Shown: positions 22,101-34,385 of the stretch, piece after piece
Layout: every line of letters begins with the position of its first letter
Numbering within the stretch: position 1 is the stretch's first letter
DNA from: Fratercula arctica
Taxonomy: Eukaryota > Chordata > Aves > Charadriiformes > Alcidae
DNA length: 64,000 bases
Direction: 5' to 3'
Assembly: GCA_947846985.1 (NCBI GenBank)
Contig: CANTUZ010000002.1
Location: 17,561,587 to 17,625,586, forward strand
The notes under the pieces: generated by a model
The model's input: the letters and a program-made list of their open reading frames with translations, nothing else
Databases searched by the model: none
What the model was told of the DNA's origin: nothing
Program-made: the position numbers and the translations under genes

Positions 22101-25100
22101 GGAGCGAGCGGGGATGTGCCTTTAGACCCACAGTAATAAACTTGCCTTGTGCATGTATATTTTAGGCTTGAATTTAACTCTTATTTGCTCTCATATTATT
22201 TTGCAACAGGGTGTGCACTTCTACGGATACTGCTGGCATCCCCGTTTCCTACCTGCTCTCCACTGGAATTGACTTTGGAGGGACTGGAGAGGAGACACTT
22301 CTTTGGAAAAGTGCTTTTGCCAAGAACTTATCTGAGCAGTGTTACGGAAATGTGGTTTAGCTCAATAACCTTTAAAGTTTTAGTAACTGTGCAAAGAACT
22401 GCAGCACCAACGCCAGAATGTCAGCTTGCACCATAAAGGTTTGCAGGTCTGTAGGGATCGTATTTGGGTTTGAAAGTCATTGAAATCTATTAATTACCTT
22501 GTAGAAGTTGATATTGACATTACAAAGAAATCTTGCTTGGAAGGCAGAGAAATCCAAGCTCCCATACCACAATGCTTTTCTTGTCAAGCTGAAATCTTTC
22601 ATTTCCCTCCTGCCATCCAGGACCAGAGGGAAAATGGAACCAAGCACCGAAATAATAGAAGATTTTTATTAGGCAAAACCTCATTCAGTTTAATCAGAAG
22701 GCATCCATGTGTGTTTTACTAGGTTATTTTGGTCTGAGGCCACCTTCTGTACAATTTATGCAGCCCCTGATTCACTAGAGGGCTTTCAGACTCATCAGTG
22801 GAAATTACACCTCTGCCTCACCACATTTTCTGTGCTTCGGATCAGAAATAGACACCATGGAAGCCCTAATTTATCACAAATTTTCTTTCACTGGCTCAAG
22901 CTTCACCCCTTGTATTTGGGCATAAGACCCAGCCTGGCCGAACCCAGTCATCCCCCCAGGCAAGTCCCTACCCTGGAGGGTCTCACATCCACCTCCCAAG
23001 GTTGGGGGCGACTTCCCAAGACCTCCCTTCACCTCAGAAAGACCTGAACCTCGAAGGAGATCCTTCCTCCAAGCTATTTTGGAGCGCCTTGTCTGTCCTC
23101 AGGAAGGTTCTGGGAGAAGAGCAGCCAGTCAGCCTCCAAATGAGCTGCTGTTTGAAAGCAGATTAAACCCTCCCCCACACACGCAGCTTAGTCGGGCAGA
23201 CAACATCAGAGAAGCTGAGCTGCATCCACTCCAAGGAGAAAGTTAAAATAGAAATGAATTTTCTTACTCCAGCTCTGCCTTTTGTTGTGCCCTGCAGGCA
23301 GCGTGCACCTGCGACCGTGTATCCTCCAAAGTCAGAGTGCACTTGCCCAGAGTGAAAAACAGCACATGCAGCCTTACATTTAACTCCCATCATTTCTGGA
23401 CGAGCCTCTGTTCTTCTTCTATTGAACATGAACTTAGTGGTCATAAGCAGCATCACAAACCATGTAGGTACTTGACACGTCTCAGAAGGGAAGCTGAAGA
23501 GCGAGTTGCAAAACTCAGAGTATAGCTCAGATCCTGACAAGTGGCTGCTCCATATTTACGGAAAGAAGCAAATAATCACTACAGAAATAACAATACTGTT
23601 GTAAGATGCTGTCCTCCTCTACCCACCAGGAACCATCTTCCTCTCTAACAAGGTCAGAGGCATGGATGGTGGGAGCTGCAAATCTATTTCTACACCATCA
23701 GTGGTACTAGCCTGGGTAGTTTTCTGGAGAGCACTAGGCTGATGGTTTTGCAGTGAAGTCAGTGAGGAAAGCTCTGTTGAGGGGTGTTTCCTTGTAGAAA
23801 TGATGAAGGAAACAACTTGAGGCAATGACACCATAACCCAGTACAGCTGTTTCTGCAGTGATCATTTGTTCACATTGGAGGGTGCATTAAAAGAGCAGCT
23901 TGGAGCATTTCTGTTGCTGCGTATCCTCTGACTGGGCTGTTGTTAATGCAACACTCATTCAATGAAGTGTTTGGGATGAGGTCCAAAAAAGCACTTAGGT
24001 GCCTAAATCCGAGGCAGCAATTCACAGCTGCCTAAGGACTTAGGTTCCCCCTTTTGTACACCCCTTCCCAGCACCTCTTTAAAAACTTGGACTTCTGCAA
24101 TGGGAATGACTCTAGGTGCTGCCAACTTAGCTGGGCTTGGCCACCGGAGCCTGAGTCCTGCCATTCTTCCATCCAGCCCTGTAGACCAGGTGACCATGTT
24201 CGGGGTCACTCAGATGCTCTGCAGCTGTGCCCTGGGCTCTGAATTCAGCAGCTGGAGCTGCTCTTGCTCAAACCATGGCTGGTGCTGCTCTTCCCCATCA
24301 GTATAGATGCCATGGGAGAGTGGTGCTGGCTGGCTCTTTGCAACCAGAGACTCATGGTGAGCATGGTGACAAGGGTGACAAGGGAAGAGGCTGCCACTAG
24401 CCTGTCTTGGGTGTATTTTCTCCCATATAGCACTCCCCTTCTCCCACTCCCTAAGAAGGATCCAGGACAGAAGTGATGAACGTACCCATCACAGAAAACA
24501 GTTATTCCCTCTTCCATTGCCCTTGCTACTGATGGCCTGATAGGGGAGGGGGGAGCCAGGTGGACTCTGCAGTCTGGCGGCTGCTGCACGTGTGGAAGCT
24601 TGATGGGTCATGGAACATCAGGCTCAAAGCCACTCATACTGCCACCCATCAATAAAGCTGTACAAGTCTGCTTAAAGCCATTCCTAACGCAGTATAAAAT
24701 TTGTCCATTAACCAATTCTTCTACTACATTACAGACCATGTCTGCCCATGTGCCTCTTTCTTCAAGAGAGAGCTCAAAATAGGTACAGAGGTCTGGTTAT
24801 CAAACTCCTGTGACTTAGAGGGAGCCAGAGAAAGCATAGTTGCTCTTCTACTACAGCTTGTTTACTTTGGTCCTGAAGAAGCCAATTACTTCCAAGGAAG
24901 CTCTCCGGGTAGACAACGAGCTGAGGCACATATGCTGGGAGTGCCTTAGTTGGGATGGCAGCACCCCTCCCTGCAGCCTGAGTATCTGTTTGGGTCATCT
25001 GACAGACATCTCTCAACCACATCCATGTGTCTTGCCACGAGAGCTTAAGCTTTGCCAGGTTTCTCCTCTCGCCTGATAAAGCAGTTAGGGGTCCGTGTAA

Positions 25101-26304
25101 CAGACACTTGCATTTTTCAAGTATATGTCTCAGGTAGGGCTCTACACGCGCAGGCTGTTTTTCTCATTAAGCCCTTCAGTTACTGCAGTTTACCTAAATC
25201 CACGCTGGACTGTAAAAGGCTTAATCGATGTAACACATTCACTCCTGATGATGTCAAGGAGCCACTATACCAATCTAACAGATGAGCTGATCTGATAGCC
25301 AGTAAATGAGGGATGACAAGCAAGGTTTATCATGTTAAACCAGATGCCATCAGCACCCTTCAGTCCTGCAAAAATGCTTTAATTCTTCATAAAGCTATTA
25401 CTGAGGCATGTAAGGAAATCATGAGATCTGAGCTCCTTCCTGCTCCAGGCTTCTGCCACCGGATCCTCTTCCTACGATCAGGAAAAGAGCCTGATGTGGA
25501 GGCATGTTTCTGAAATGATTTCAAAAATCAGATTTGGTGTCTTCTCTGCCTACACGTGTCCTCAGCAGGAAAACTGCAGAGCAGCAGAAGAGGGAACACG
25601 AGGGCTACTGTGGGATGGAAAATGAATCATCTGTAGATCTGTCCATGCATGTGTATCATCTGGCTTGGCCCCACACTCCAGCCATGCTGCAATCCGTATT
25701 TCAAAGGGACCATCATTCCTTCTCCAATTACTGGTGCTGGCAGAGCAGCAGAGCTGGCAAGAGAGCTTTCAGGAATGTCTTTATCCTTCACAATCCATAT
25801 GAAATAGGTCCAAGTAGTAATATTCTTGGAGAGCCAGATACACAGATTTTGCAAAGGTTGGGAGCAGCAAAGCACACTATTAATAAAACAGTCACAGTGC
25901 TCTTGGTTTTGTTCTGATTGTTCTAATTGCAAGCAGAATTTTTCTTTTGTCTAGGTCAGAGTCTCTGTTGCTTCAAATTTAGAGATGTCAGAGGGAGCTG
26001 AACAAAAAGGCTTCATTCAATGGGCAGCAGTACCTGATCCAGCAATCAGTATCCAGGCCTTTAGTCTACTTTGTTGGGTTCAATGGAAGAGTGAAGAGGA
26101 GAGCTTGTCTGAGGACCCACTCTCCCATCCACTGTTAACACTATTGCAGCTCAGAGTAACTTACAAAAGGTGTCCTGGCTTAGAGAAAAAAAAGGATTTT
26201 TCTGGATCTATACAAGCATATCCATGACCATATAGAACAGTAAAAGCTAGTATTACATCAATTTTCATAGTTATTATTTTATTAATGCTGGCTTATTTTA
26301 ACAG

Positions 26305-26510
26305 GGTACCTTCAACAGGGAGAAATAAAGGACATATTCTCAAAATACTGGGAATCAGACACAAAAAAGAAGCTGCTCATAAGTGCTCTTTTTTATCTTC
26401 AACCAAACATTATGAAACAAAGTTGGTGCCTTCTGGCAGTATGAGCCTGCTTAGGAGGGGAGGTTTTGTTCAAGTAGTCAATAAATTTTCCCTACACGTT
26501 TTCAAAAGGT
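26305..26510 (+). other. Candidate exon-like segment (open frame between splice sites)
   Basis: An acceptor-like tattttaacag ends at 26304, and the segment is followed by AAAAG|GTAAGT, a near-perfect donor with GT at 26511. One frame is open across the entire 206 bases. The translated residues (beginning near VPSTGRNKGHILKILG) match no family I recognise. It could be a non-coding RNA exon, a coding exon of an unknown gene, or chance; one good donor and a moderate acceptor are expected by chance several times in 64 kb. Confidence 0.2.
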
Positions 26511-29500
26511 AAGTCTCAATAGCTACCATTAATACTCCAAGTCTTCATTCTCAAGAGGCCAAAGCACCCACCATTTCACCTCATTTGCAATTTAGCAGGT
26601 TTATCGTTTACACGATGGTGTCTCTTTTAAAGGAAATCCCAGTGGAATTAACCAATATTAGATTTCAGGTGCAGCAGGAAAATATGCAGCGAAGCGTATT
26701 TATGCTAGAGACAGACTTTTGTGCCTAGGTATGCTGCAGTGGATATTGCTGAAAGGGGCAGCTTTTCTGTAAAGTTCTGTTAGATCCTCTCAGCAGGAAA
26801 CAATTATCTGTAATACCAATTTCCCGCAGAATTTCGTAAATCCTTCCCTACAGGGATTTCACCTTTCATTGTTTCCCCTGCACAGGACAGAAAATCTAAC
26901 TGCTGTGGTACAAAATCAGATCTGAGTCATATTTTTTTCAGCCTCTGGCAGCAGAAGGGAATAATCTCATCTTTGACGAGAAGGAGATGGGCAAACAGGG
27001 TAAGGGCTGGTGACCTGAGTCCCAAGATGACCTCTGGAGATCCCTTCCCACTACACCCATTTTGTGGTCTGATGCTCAAAAGGAGAGTGGCAGAGGGTGC
27101 AGCGGTGGGGGTTCACGCTTCAGGGGCTCTCATGCTTTGGCAGCAGAAGGGGGCACAAATCTGGGCACGCCAGGGCCCTGAGACATCTGTGGGAAGGAGC
27201 ACTGCCAGAAATGGTGTCTGCCAGGAGGAGCACCTTGCAGCACTCACCATCCTCCCCATGGGTCCTCTGAAGACCACAGCATCCCCATGGCAGAGACTCT
27301 GGCTGCCTTGAACCACCTTCTCTTTGTCTTTCAGCGGCAGTGATGTGGGTTTATGAGGCGGAATACAGCCGTGGCAACCAGGAGTCACATTTTCAGCACA
27401 TGTTCTGTATTTTTCGGCTTTGTCCCTGTCCCCTCTCCCAAAGCGAGGTGTCTCACCGTGCGGTATCCTGACAGCGTGGGCACAGCCCTGCCTGCGCAGG
27501 CAGTCCCAGAAATAACCCACAGCATGTGTGTGGGTCTGCCTTCTTCCCCAACATTGGAAAGAAATTCTGGGCCCAGTGTGGGGGTGCTCAGACCCCACGC
27601 TGGGCAACACGTGCCCAGGGAAAGAGGATGTGTGGGACACCAGGGAGGTGGGCATAGAGCCAGAGCAGGGACTTCTCTCTTGGAACAGTTCAGCATATTC
27701 AGAACTACTGTATGCCAAGGTTTCCTTGCAGAATCCACCTGTTTCCACCTCTAGAGGCATTTCTGAGGGAAGAGGGAAACAAGGACTTTGTCTATGTGCT
27801 TAGGGATGCAGGCCGGATGACCCCAGGAATGTAAGACAGTCCATTTTGCTGTCCCCAGTAGCTGGCAGCCCAGCAGCAGCAGGACCTGGCCTGCTGGGTG
27901 ACAGGTACAAATGACTGGTTAGATGTTTCAGCTTCATTTCCCACCGAGTTGCACTGCGTGCCCATCTGCCCCCGGCAGCGTGTGGCTCTGCCAGCCACTT
28001 TCACCCAGCCCTGATGGGGGAGGCATTTCAAGGCCATGAAGTCCCCACAGGTCTGGGACATGCAATGAGTTGGGGCCATCCTCAGCACCAGTGACCCTTT
28101 GCCCAGGCAAGCCCTGGCCACCAGGGAGGGCAGGGATCGGACTCGGCAGGAAACCAACCTCACAGGCTGCTACGAGCAACTCCATGGCTGTCTGCCCCCA
28201 TGCATCCTGAGCTGTTTATTAACTGCAGCCCAGATGACCTGACATTTCAGGTAAGCCGGATCTGATTTTCTGGTTGAGGGAGCCCTCAGATCTTTACCGT
28301 TTCCAACCAGATTTGATCATGGAAAGCACGTTGTCCTCTGAGGCCTGATCTTCAGTGCCAACAGCAGAAAGCACCAAGTGTCTTCAGCTGACGGCAAAAG
28401 GGAACTCAGACCTTCTTTGCTAAGCCCTGGCTGTGAAATGGGAGCAGTGCCTGGGCACAGCGCTGGGGGTCCAACTTGGTGTCCCCATCAGTGCAGTGCA
28501 GCTTTTGCCCTGCACTCAGGAGATGCTCACCCCTCTCCAAAATGCAGGCTATGCTGGGGAGACATTGGTGGTGAGGTCCTGGTGCCACTCAGGTGAACTG
28601 ATTTGGCAAGGCATGCGGGAAAAGCAGGAGGCACCCAGGGAGCTGTGGAGGGTTTGGGGGTAAAAGAGAGGGACAAACAAGGGGGAAAAACTCTCTGGTA
28701 TTTTTCAAGTTGATGGGTTTGGTACTAGAGGTGGAAAAATGAAATCCAAACTTCTCAAGGTATTTTGTTTTCAGAAACTGGAAACTTAAACTACAGGTGT
28801 CATTTTTTAAATCCACTGGAAAAAGACTTGTTCAAAAGCAACATTTTCCTGCAACAAATGGTTTAAAAATCAAAACCAAAATCCCTTATTTTTGGAGGAA
28901 TGGTTTTAAGTTACTGTCCAAGTAGCGTCCCCACTGCGGATGCTTCAACACATGCCCACAGCATGTACATGGAGCTGTAATTTGCTCTCCTTTGGAGTGT
29001 CTTCGTTGTTGGCCTTGAAGCTGCAGGAGAGCTGCCTTGTTACCCCTCAGCATAAGGGGATACAAAGTACGATGCTACTGTCCGAGAAGTGCAAGTACAG
29101 CTGTGAAGGCACACAGACCTGCAACACTGAAAGCTATGGAGCAATTCTGCAGTGCTGTTAATATCGTTTGATGTTCATCCTTAATCATCCATTTGTATTC
29201 ATGGTCTTTTTACTTGCTAGAATCCTCTGGCAATCTTTAATCAAAAAATAAAATTCATTTCCCACTTGAGATCTCAGAGAAACAAGGTGAAAATGTAATT
29301 TGCATGATAATCAAGGTCTCCTTCAAGGAAAGTGTAGGATCTGGATAAATTAGCCACAACCTGGCAAGGGTAACTATATCTATCAAATGTTTGCCTGCTT
29401 AATTCCAGAGTCCAGGTGATTACAAAATAGTTGTTTTGTAGAAGCCAGGAGAGCAACAGCCGAAGGGAGAAGCTTTGTTCTGGTGAGCTCTGCACGCCGG

Positions 29501-30680
29501 GAAGCCCTGATGAAGTGGTCACAGGGGAAAAAATGAGAATAATCACGGGCTGCCCTCCCTGCCACTTCAGTGTGGCAATGGGGCAGTCGAGGCGGGCAGT
29601 GGGGCAGGCTGTGGGGGACTGCAAACAGGTTTGACAAGCACCGGGGGGAACACGTGGAGCTGAGCCTGCCTGGGAGAGGGGGAGAAGCTGGTGACCCTCC
29701 CCAGGCTGCAGCTCTCCAAGCAGAGATACCCTTGCCCTCACCCCAGTGAAGGTTGGGAAGGGGGTTTGTGGCACCAGGTCTCAGCACCTTTATAGTTTCA
29801 GTCTCAGTGTCTAGTTCTTACTTTAAGTTGGACATTTTTCATTCAGTTGCAGTGTAGCCGTGATGTCCCATGACATGCCACAACACCTACAAAAACCCTC
29901 AACAGTCCAAGGGCAAACAGTGACTTTGTTTACTAGGAACACTCCTGGTTATTTCCGAGTGCAATGGGAGATCCTGGCCTTCCTCCATGATATGTCCTTG
30001 AGGAGGATGTAACTACTGAATTGGGTTTTGTAGTCTTTTTGCTGGGCGCGCTCTGACTGACAGCCCGCGCCAACCCGCGCTTCTCTCCTTCATAATAGTG
30101 GAAGCTTATCTGCCTGCAGTGCCAATAAAAATAAATCATCTGGTTGCCTTATGCTCTGTGCAGATGAAAACAGAGTCATCAGTGGTCTGTGTACTTCTGT
30201 GCTAACTTTACGCCCACAGCATTCTTTTTTTTTTTTTAAATCAAATTGCAGGATTTTGAAGAGGCTACTATGTACTGGAGAAGAACGGAGAGCTGAGGCT
30301 CAGTGTGTGAGAATGATGAGGTTACAATACATTCATTGTTCAGTTTAAATAATGGTTTTTCAAATTAGGCTTGCATGTATGAATGTAATGGTCTCATTGA
30401 CTAGAGCAACGCACAATAGGCCACCCACAATTTGGGAGAGCGCTATGAGTTTGTCCTGCTGTGGACAGGCATCACTTAGTTTTCCATCCCCATTCTGTCA
30501 ATATATCTTCAGCCCAGCCTCAGTCGTTCCTTCAAGATGAGCTGGAAGCATATCTGGATCACAGAATTTTCCATGGTGGCCTCATGTGCAGTTAAAAGAT
30601 GTCTTCAAGTTGAGAGTCTTCAAAGCCTGGAGAGTTGAGACCTGAACCACTCATCCAAAATCCAGCTTCAGCATTTTCCA

Positions 30681-30756
30681 CTCAGTGTGGGAGTAAATCA
30701 GGATTTATTCTTCTGAAGTCAGGGATTTATATCATTTTAAACCAGGAATAAGTGAA
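30681..30756 (+). repeat. Ancient sauropsid repeat fragment
   Basis: The order gggagtaaatcaggattta, ttctgaagtcagggattta, atcattttaaaccaggaata follows a known old repeat that reads 'gtgtaaatccagatttactccactgaagtcaatggagttacaccagtttaaaacc'. It is strongly diverged and short; the exact family is not assigned. Confidence 0.45.
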
Positions 30757-31536
30757 CATGCCTCATCTGTCAAGGGGGAACCACGTAGCAGGTAAATTTT
30801 TTTACCATGTACTCCGAATCTCAGCTTCTTTGCAGTAGTTTTGTCATCGTCCCTATTACCAGTTCCCCTACTTCTGTAAAAAAGTAAGTGTGCAAGCAGC
30901 CAAATACGATGCAGCTTGTGGAGGAATCATTCCCACTCAGGTCGCATTGAGATAAAATTGTATAACTCAAAGCCACCGAGGGCACAACCCCCAGTTGTAT
31001 TTCCATCTGGAACATATGTCCTTCCCCCAGCACTTTTAGGGCAGATGCTTGGACAGGTTGTTATTTATGTCGGTGCAAACTGGTGGTACCAGGCATGTCT
31101 CTGCGGTAGTGAAGTATTAGTGTCGGCATCGTTGCGCAGCATATATATGTGATGAGATAATAGACATCTGGCACGGAGCGGCTACTGGGGCTCTGTAAAT
31201 CCCTTGTTTTGGAGTTTTGTGCAGTAAAGCTACCTCCAGCACAGTATATGATTGTATAGTCTGGAGTAATAAATTAAAGATTGTTGTGGTCCTTACAAAG
31301 CTCTGAGCTGTGTAATGCTGCTTTCGGGACCCCAGTTTAACACTTGTGCCCGAATACCCCCAGGACGTTGGTGCCTGGAGAAGGACCCAGGGAGTTATTA
31401 GGTGTCTGTGGGACTGCTTGCAAATCTCTAAGGTTTGCTTGCTTCCTCACATCCTAGCATTTTGGCTGGGCCAAACAGCTCAGCGTCTTGCGCTTGGGCT
31501 GGATGTTTCCCACCTGAGACACCTGGCTGCATTTCC

Positions 31537-32080
31537 ACAGAATCACAGAATGGTTCGGGTTGGAAGGGACCTTAAAAATCACCCAGTTCCAACCCCCTGC
31601 CATGGGCAGGGACACCTCCCACTAGACCAGGCTGCTCAAAGCCCCATCCAGCCTGGCCTGGAACACTTCCAGGGATGGGGCATCCACAACTTCTCTGGGC
31701 AACCTGTTCCAGTGCTTCACCACCCTCACAGTAAAGAATTTCTTCCTGATATCCAATCTAAATCTACCCTCTTTCACTTTGAGGCCGTTGCCCTGTGTCC
31801 TATCATTACACTCCCTGATCAAGAGTCCCTCCCTATCCTTCCTGTGGGCCCCCTTTAGGTACTGGAAGGCTGCTATAAGGTCTCCCTGGAGCCTTCTCCA
31901 GGCTGAACAACCCCAACTCTCTCAGCCTGTCCTCACAGGAGAGGTCCTCCAGCCCTCTGATCATCTTTGTGGCCCTCTGTTGGACCGGTTCCAACAGGTC
32001 CGTGTCCTTCTTGTGCTGAGGACTCCAGAGCTTCATGCAGTACTCCGGGTGGGGTCTCACCAGAGTGGAGTAGAGGAGCA
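31537..32080 (-). mobile_element. CR1 LINE, 5' truncated
   Basis: The 3' end lies at 31537 with octamer tail units cacagaat, then gttcgggttggaagggacct, cactagaccaggctgctcaa, and a coding C-terminus ending near 32080 (gtctcaccagagtggagtag). It is the same CR1 tail subtype as the fragment at 52052-52174. The reading frame is broken (see the separate entry), so it is older than the nested CR1 at 12.9-13.5 kb. Confidence 0.95.
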
Positions 32081-32081
32081 C
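31622..32081 (-). pseudogene. CR1 ORF2 C-terminal fragment, frameshifted
   Basis: Two frames together cover the CR1 ORF2 carboxy end. The 5' part (31833-32081) shows [23 protein letters not shown] and LGLFSLEK. The 3' part (31622-31822) shows FRLDIRKKFF and [16 protein letters not shown] and ends at a stop. Between them, near 31880-31830, small indels move the frame. Catalytic reverse-transcriptase and endonuclease regions are absent. Confidence 0.85.
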
Positions 32082-32521
32082 AAGTGCCGGCAGTCACAGT
32101 CCAGGCACCCCATGTCACTTCCCCGTCCCACATCACTGCTGGCAACTCACTGTCCAGGATGAGGGAAGTGCTCACTGTTTTCTCGGCCCAAACAGACGCG
32201 AATGCCACATGTCCCACTTCTGGGACAGGAGATATGAGTGTCCAAGTCCCTGCTCCAGGCGCAGGCTGTGCATTGTATCCAACTGCTGTTTAGGATACAC
32301 ACCCTAAAAACTTATGTTATTAACTCAAGGTTAACAAATAATTAACCTTATTCCAAATTAAGGAGATTAGAAATGCCATTAACATTTACCATTGTTGAGA
32401 AGCACGAGAGTAAACACCTCATTAGAGAGCGCTGTGACTATGGCGAACCCGCTGCAGGCCATACAGCACGTTCAATTCTGTGACGGGGCATTGCCAGCTC
32501 AAAATCCCTTGGGATGGGTAC

Positions 32522-32574
32522 GGGACCAAATTCAACTCTCTCTTGCACTGCCCTACAGCTAAACTGACTTCAGT
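32522..32574 (+). repeat. Ancient sauropsid repeat fragment
   Basis: gggaccaaattcaactctc followed by gcactgccctacagctaaac and gacttcagt matches the old repeat pattern 'ggccaaattca...ttacactggtgtaaat...gacttcagt' seen widely in sauropsids. Short and diverged. Confidence 0.4.
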
Positions 32575-32984
32575 TTGCATCCCTCTGGCTTTATGTGGTA
32601 AACTGGTGGGATATTTGATCTTTAGTACCAAGAATAGGAATAAAGTGTCTGATTCCAGTGCATGATATTCTGCAAGTATATATTTGAGTAGCCACGTCCG
32701 AGTAAAAAAAGAAATCAAATAGAGGGATGTGGAAAAATCTCTTTATGCCTATAAAAGGATCACTTCAAAACCGCAGGATTTTGTATAGGAACCTTTTTCC
32801 TTAAATAGTAGAAACAGTCGCCGGGTGCATTCCATCAGTGTAAAAAATGGGGGTTAGAGGAGAGCTGCCGTGTCCAGCGGCAGTTTCCTCTCCTTCCGTC
32901 TCTCCCTTTCCTCCCCCACCACACGTGTACCTTCTCTTAGCCCCAGAAACGGCTTGTAGGAAGCATGAAAACAGTATAATTACA

Positions 32985-33033
32985 ATATATATATTTATAC
33001 ACGTAGATATAATCAAACCCATATATATATATG
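32985..33033. repeat. TA-rich simple repeat
   Basis: Two interrupted TA runs, atatatatatttata and catatatatatatg, are separated by about 20 bases. It is a simple AT microsatellite. Confidence 0.85.
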
Positions 33034-33270
33034 CTGCGCAGTTAAAGAGGAACTGCACGGGGGGATTTTTGTGCGTTGCTCAGGAAACACCTTTCTGTCC
33101 CATTTTCCCACCAAGATAAACAAAACCTGGCAGTGGATTTTGCAGGGCGGCTGAAACCCCGGCGCAGGCTGCTGCTGCGGGCTCACACCTGCAGCCTCCT
33201 CCTGCCCGCCGCCGGCCACCAGGCAGGGGAATGAAAACCCAAAGCTCTTCGGCAGTGCCCCTTCGAGGGC

Positions 33271-33320
33271 AGTGGGCCAAATCCTGCCATGCAAAACCCT
33301 GCTGACATCACAGGGATTAG
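33271..33320 (+). repeat. Ancient sauropsid repeat fragment
   Basis: gtgggccaaatcctgccatg, gcaaaaccctgctgacatca and cagggatt match the old 'gggccaaatcctgc...gcaaaacccctattgacttcaatgggatt' repeat. The family is not named here. Confidence 0.45.
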
Positions 33321-33494
33321 ACAGGCTGCTAATCAGGACAGTGGGATTTGTGTCAATCTTTTACTTAGGATGCAATACCGAGCACCCCAGTGGCCAGCGT
33401 GGGGTGGCTGGTGCTGCGAAGGGACCAGGTCTCACCGGGGGTGAGCAGCCGTGGGAGGTGGCGCTGGGATTTGGGGTGCCCTGTGTGTGCTGCT

Positions 33495-33606
33495 GTGGGG
33501 AGGAGCAAGAATGTGGGACCAGCTCTCCCAGGGCATGGGACCCCAGTGACTCTCCCGTGGGGAGGAGAAGGAATGTGGGACCGGCTCTCCCAGGGCATGG
33601 GACGCT
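33495..33606 (+). repeat. 62-base tandem duplication
   Basis: Copy one (33495-33556) and a partial copy two (33557-33606) share gtggggaggag, gaatgtgggacc and gctctcccagggcatgggac with only a few substitutions, giving a period of 62 bases. Because 62 is not a multiple of three, the repeated translation is shifted between copies, which argues against a coding role. Confidence 0.85.
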
Positions 33607-33944
33607 GGTACCTCTTGGGGCAAGGGTCCTGCCACTGCCCTTTCCATTTCAGGGCTTCCAGGCCAGCAGAAAAGAGGACGGGGGAGAAGATTTCTGTGAC
33701 TTGGGGGCTCACTGGCCCTTTTGCAGCCGGTTTGTCTGAGGGTGGGATGGGGAAAGGAGTCAAAAGGTTTCCATCTTCAAACTGGAGATGGGCTCAGTCG
33801 AGACCAAAACCTTTCCTGGAGGCTGTTTAGAAACCAGGGTGATTTTTTTTAGTACTTTATAAGAGGAAGCTCAAATGTTCATATTAATATGATGAAAATG
33901 TCATGCAGAAGGGTCCCCGGGGTCTCAAGCTGGCTCCAGTCCCT

Positions 33945-34385
33945 CCCTCCACCCCATGCCTAGGTCAGTCCTTACAGATGTCTGGATAACCTGTTCTTAA
34001 AAATCTCTAAGAACAGAACTGCCACAGTCTCCAGAGACAAAGTGTTTCAGCGTTTTACTACTCTTACTGTTAGAAACATTTCTTAAATCTGTCTTAAATC
34101 TTTCTTAACTCCTTCCCGACCAGGCCCCATACACACCCTCATTGAAATTTCAGCACGTGGCTGCTATCTACAGCAGGAATGGAGAACCGTTTATTTACTT
34201 GCTTTTCACTCAGCCTCTTATATGTCTGAAAGCCATTATTTCTCCCTTCAGACATCTGTTCTTTAATCAAACCCAGTTTCTTTAGCCTACCTTCCTGCAC
34301 ATACATCTTTCTTGAGGAATAGCATCCCCATCCACAAAAAAGCCTCTAGGTGAAATCTCACACTAACAGGGGCAGCTGACCAGAG
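33945..34385 (-). mobile_element. Old, diverged CR1 LINE fragment
   Basis: Read on the plus strand it shows ctggataacctgttcttaaa, then cagtctccagagacaaagtg, gtttcagcgttttactactc, and gtttctttagcctaccttcc. This is the reverse complement of an old CR1 3' coding region in correct order. No open frame and no octamer tail remain. It is similar in age to the CR1 at 6.5-7.3 kb. Confidence 0.75.

Larger units (their letters stand above)
15107..31536. other. Mostly unique non-coding stretch, no gene recognised
   Basis: This 16 kb stretch has no exon of a recognisable family. It carries two clear ancient MIR-like remnants (15320-15480, 19030-19170), one old sauropsid repeat fragment (30681-30756), a poly-T run (30225-30237), and one acceptor/donor-bracketed open frame (26305-26510). 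The longest open frame of the window lies at 27113-27760 on the minus strand but matches nothing I know. Confidence 0.5.
32081..33944. other. Unique stretch with short repeats
   Basis: No gene was recognised. It contains two old sauropsid repeat fragments (32522-32574, 33271-33320), a TA-rich simple repeat (32985-33033), a GC-rich segment (about 33145-33230) and a 62-base tandem duplication (33495-33606). Confidence 0.5.

Noticed and set aside
27113..27760. Longest open frame in the window (215 codons, minus strand)
   Set aside because: No recognisable family, the region is GC-rich with overlapping open frames on both strands, composition is not protein-like, and no splice or promoter context supports it.
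28090..28254. Possible exon ending at ATTTCAG|GTAAGC (28252)
   Set aside because: A frame is open before the donor, but no acceptor stands out and the translation matches nothing; the donor alone is common by chance.
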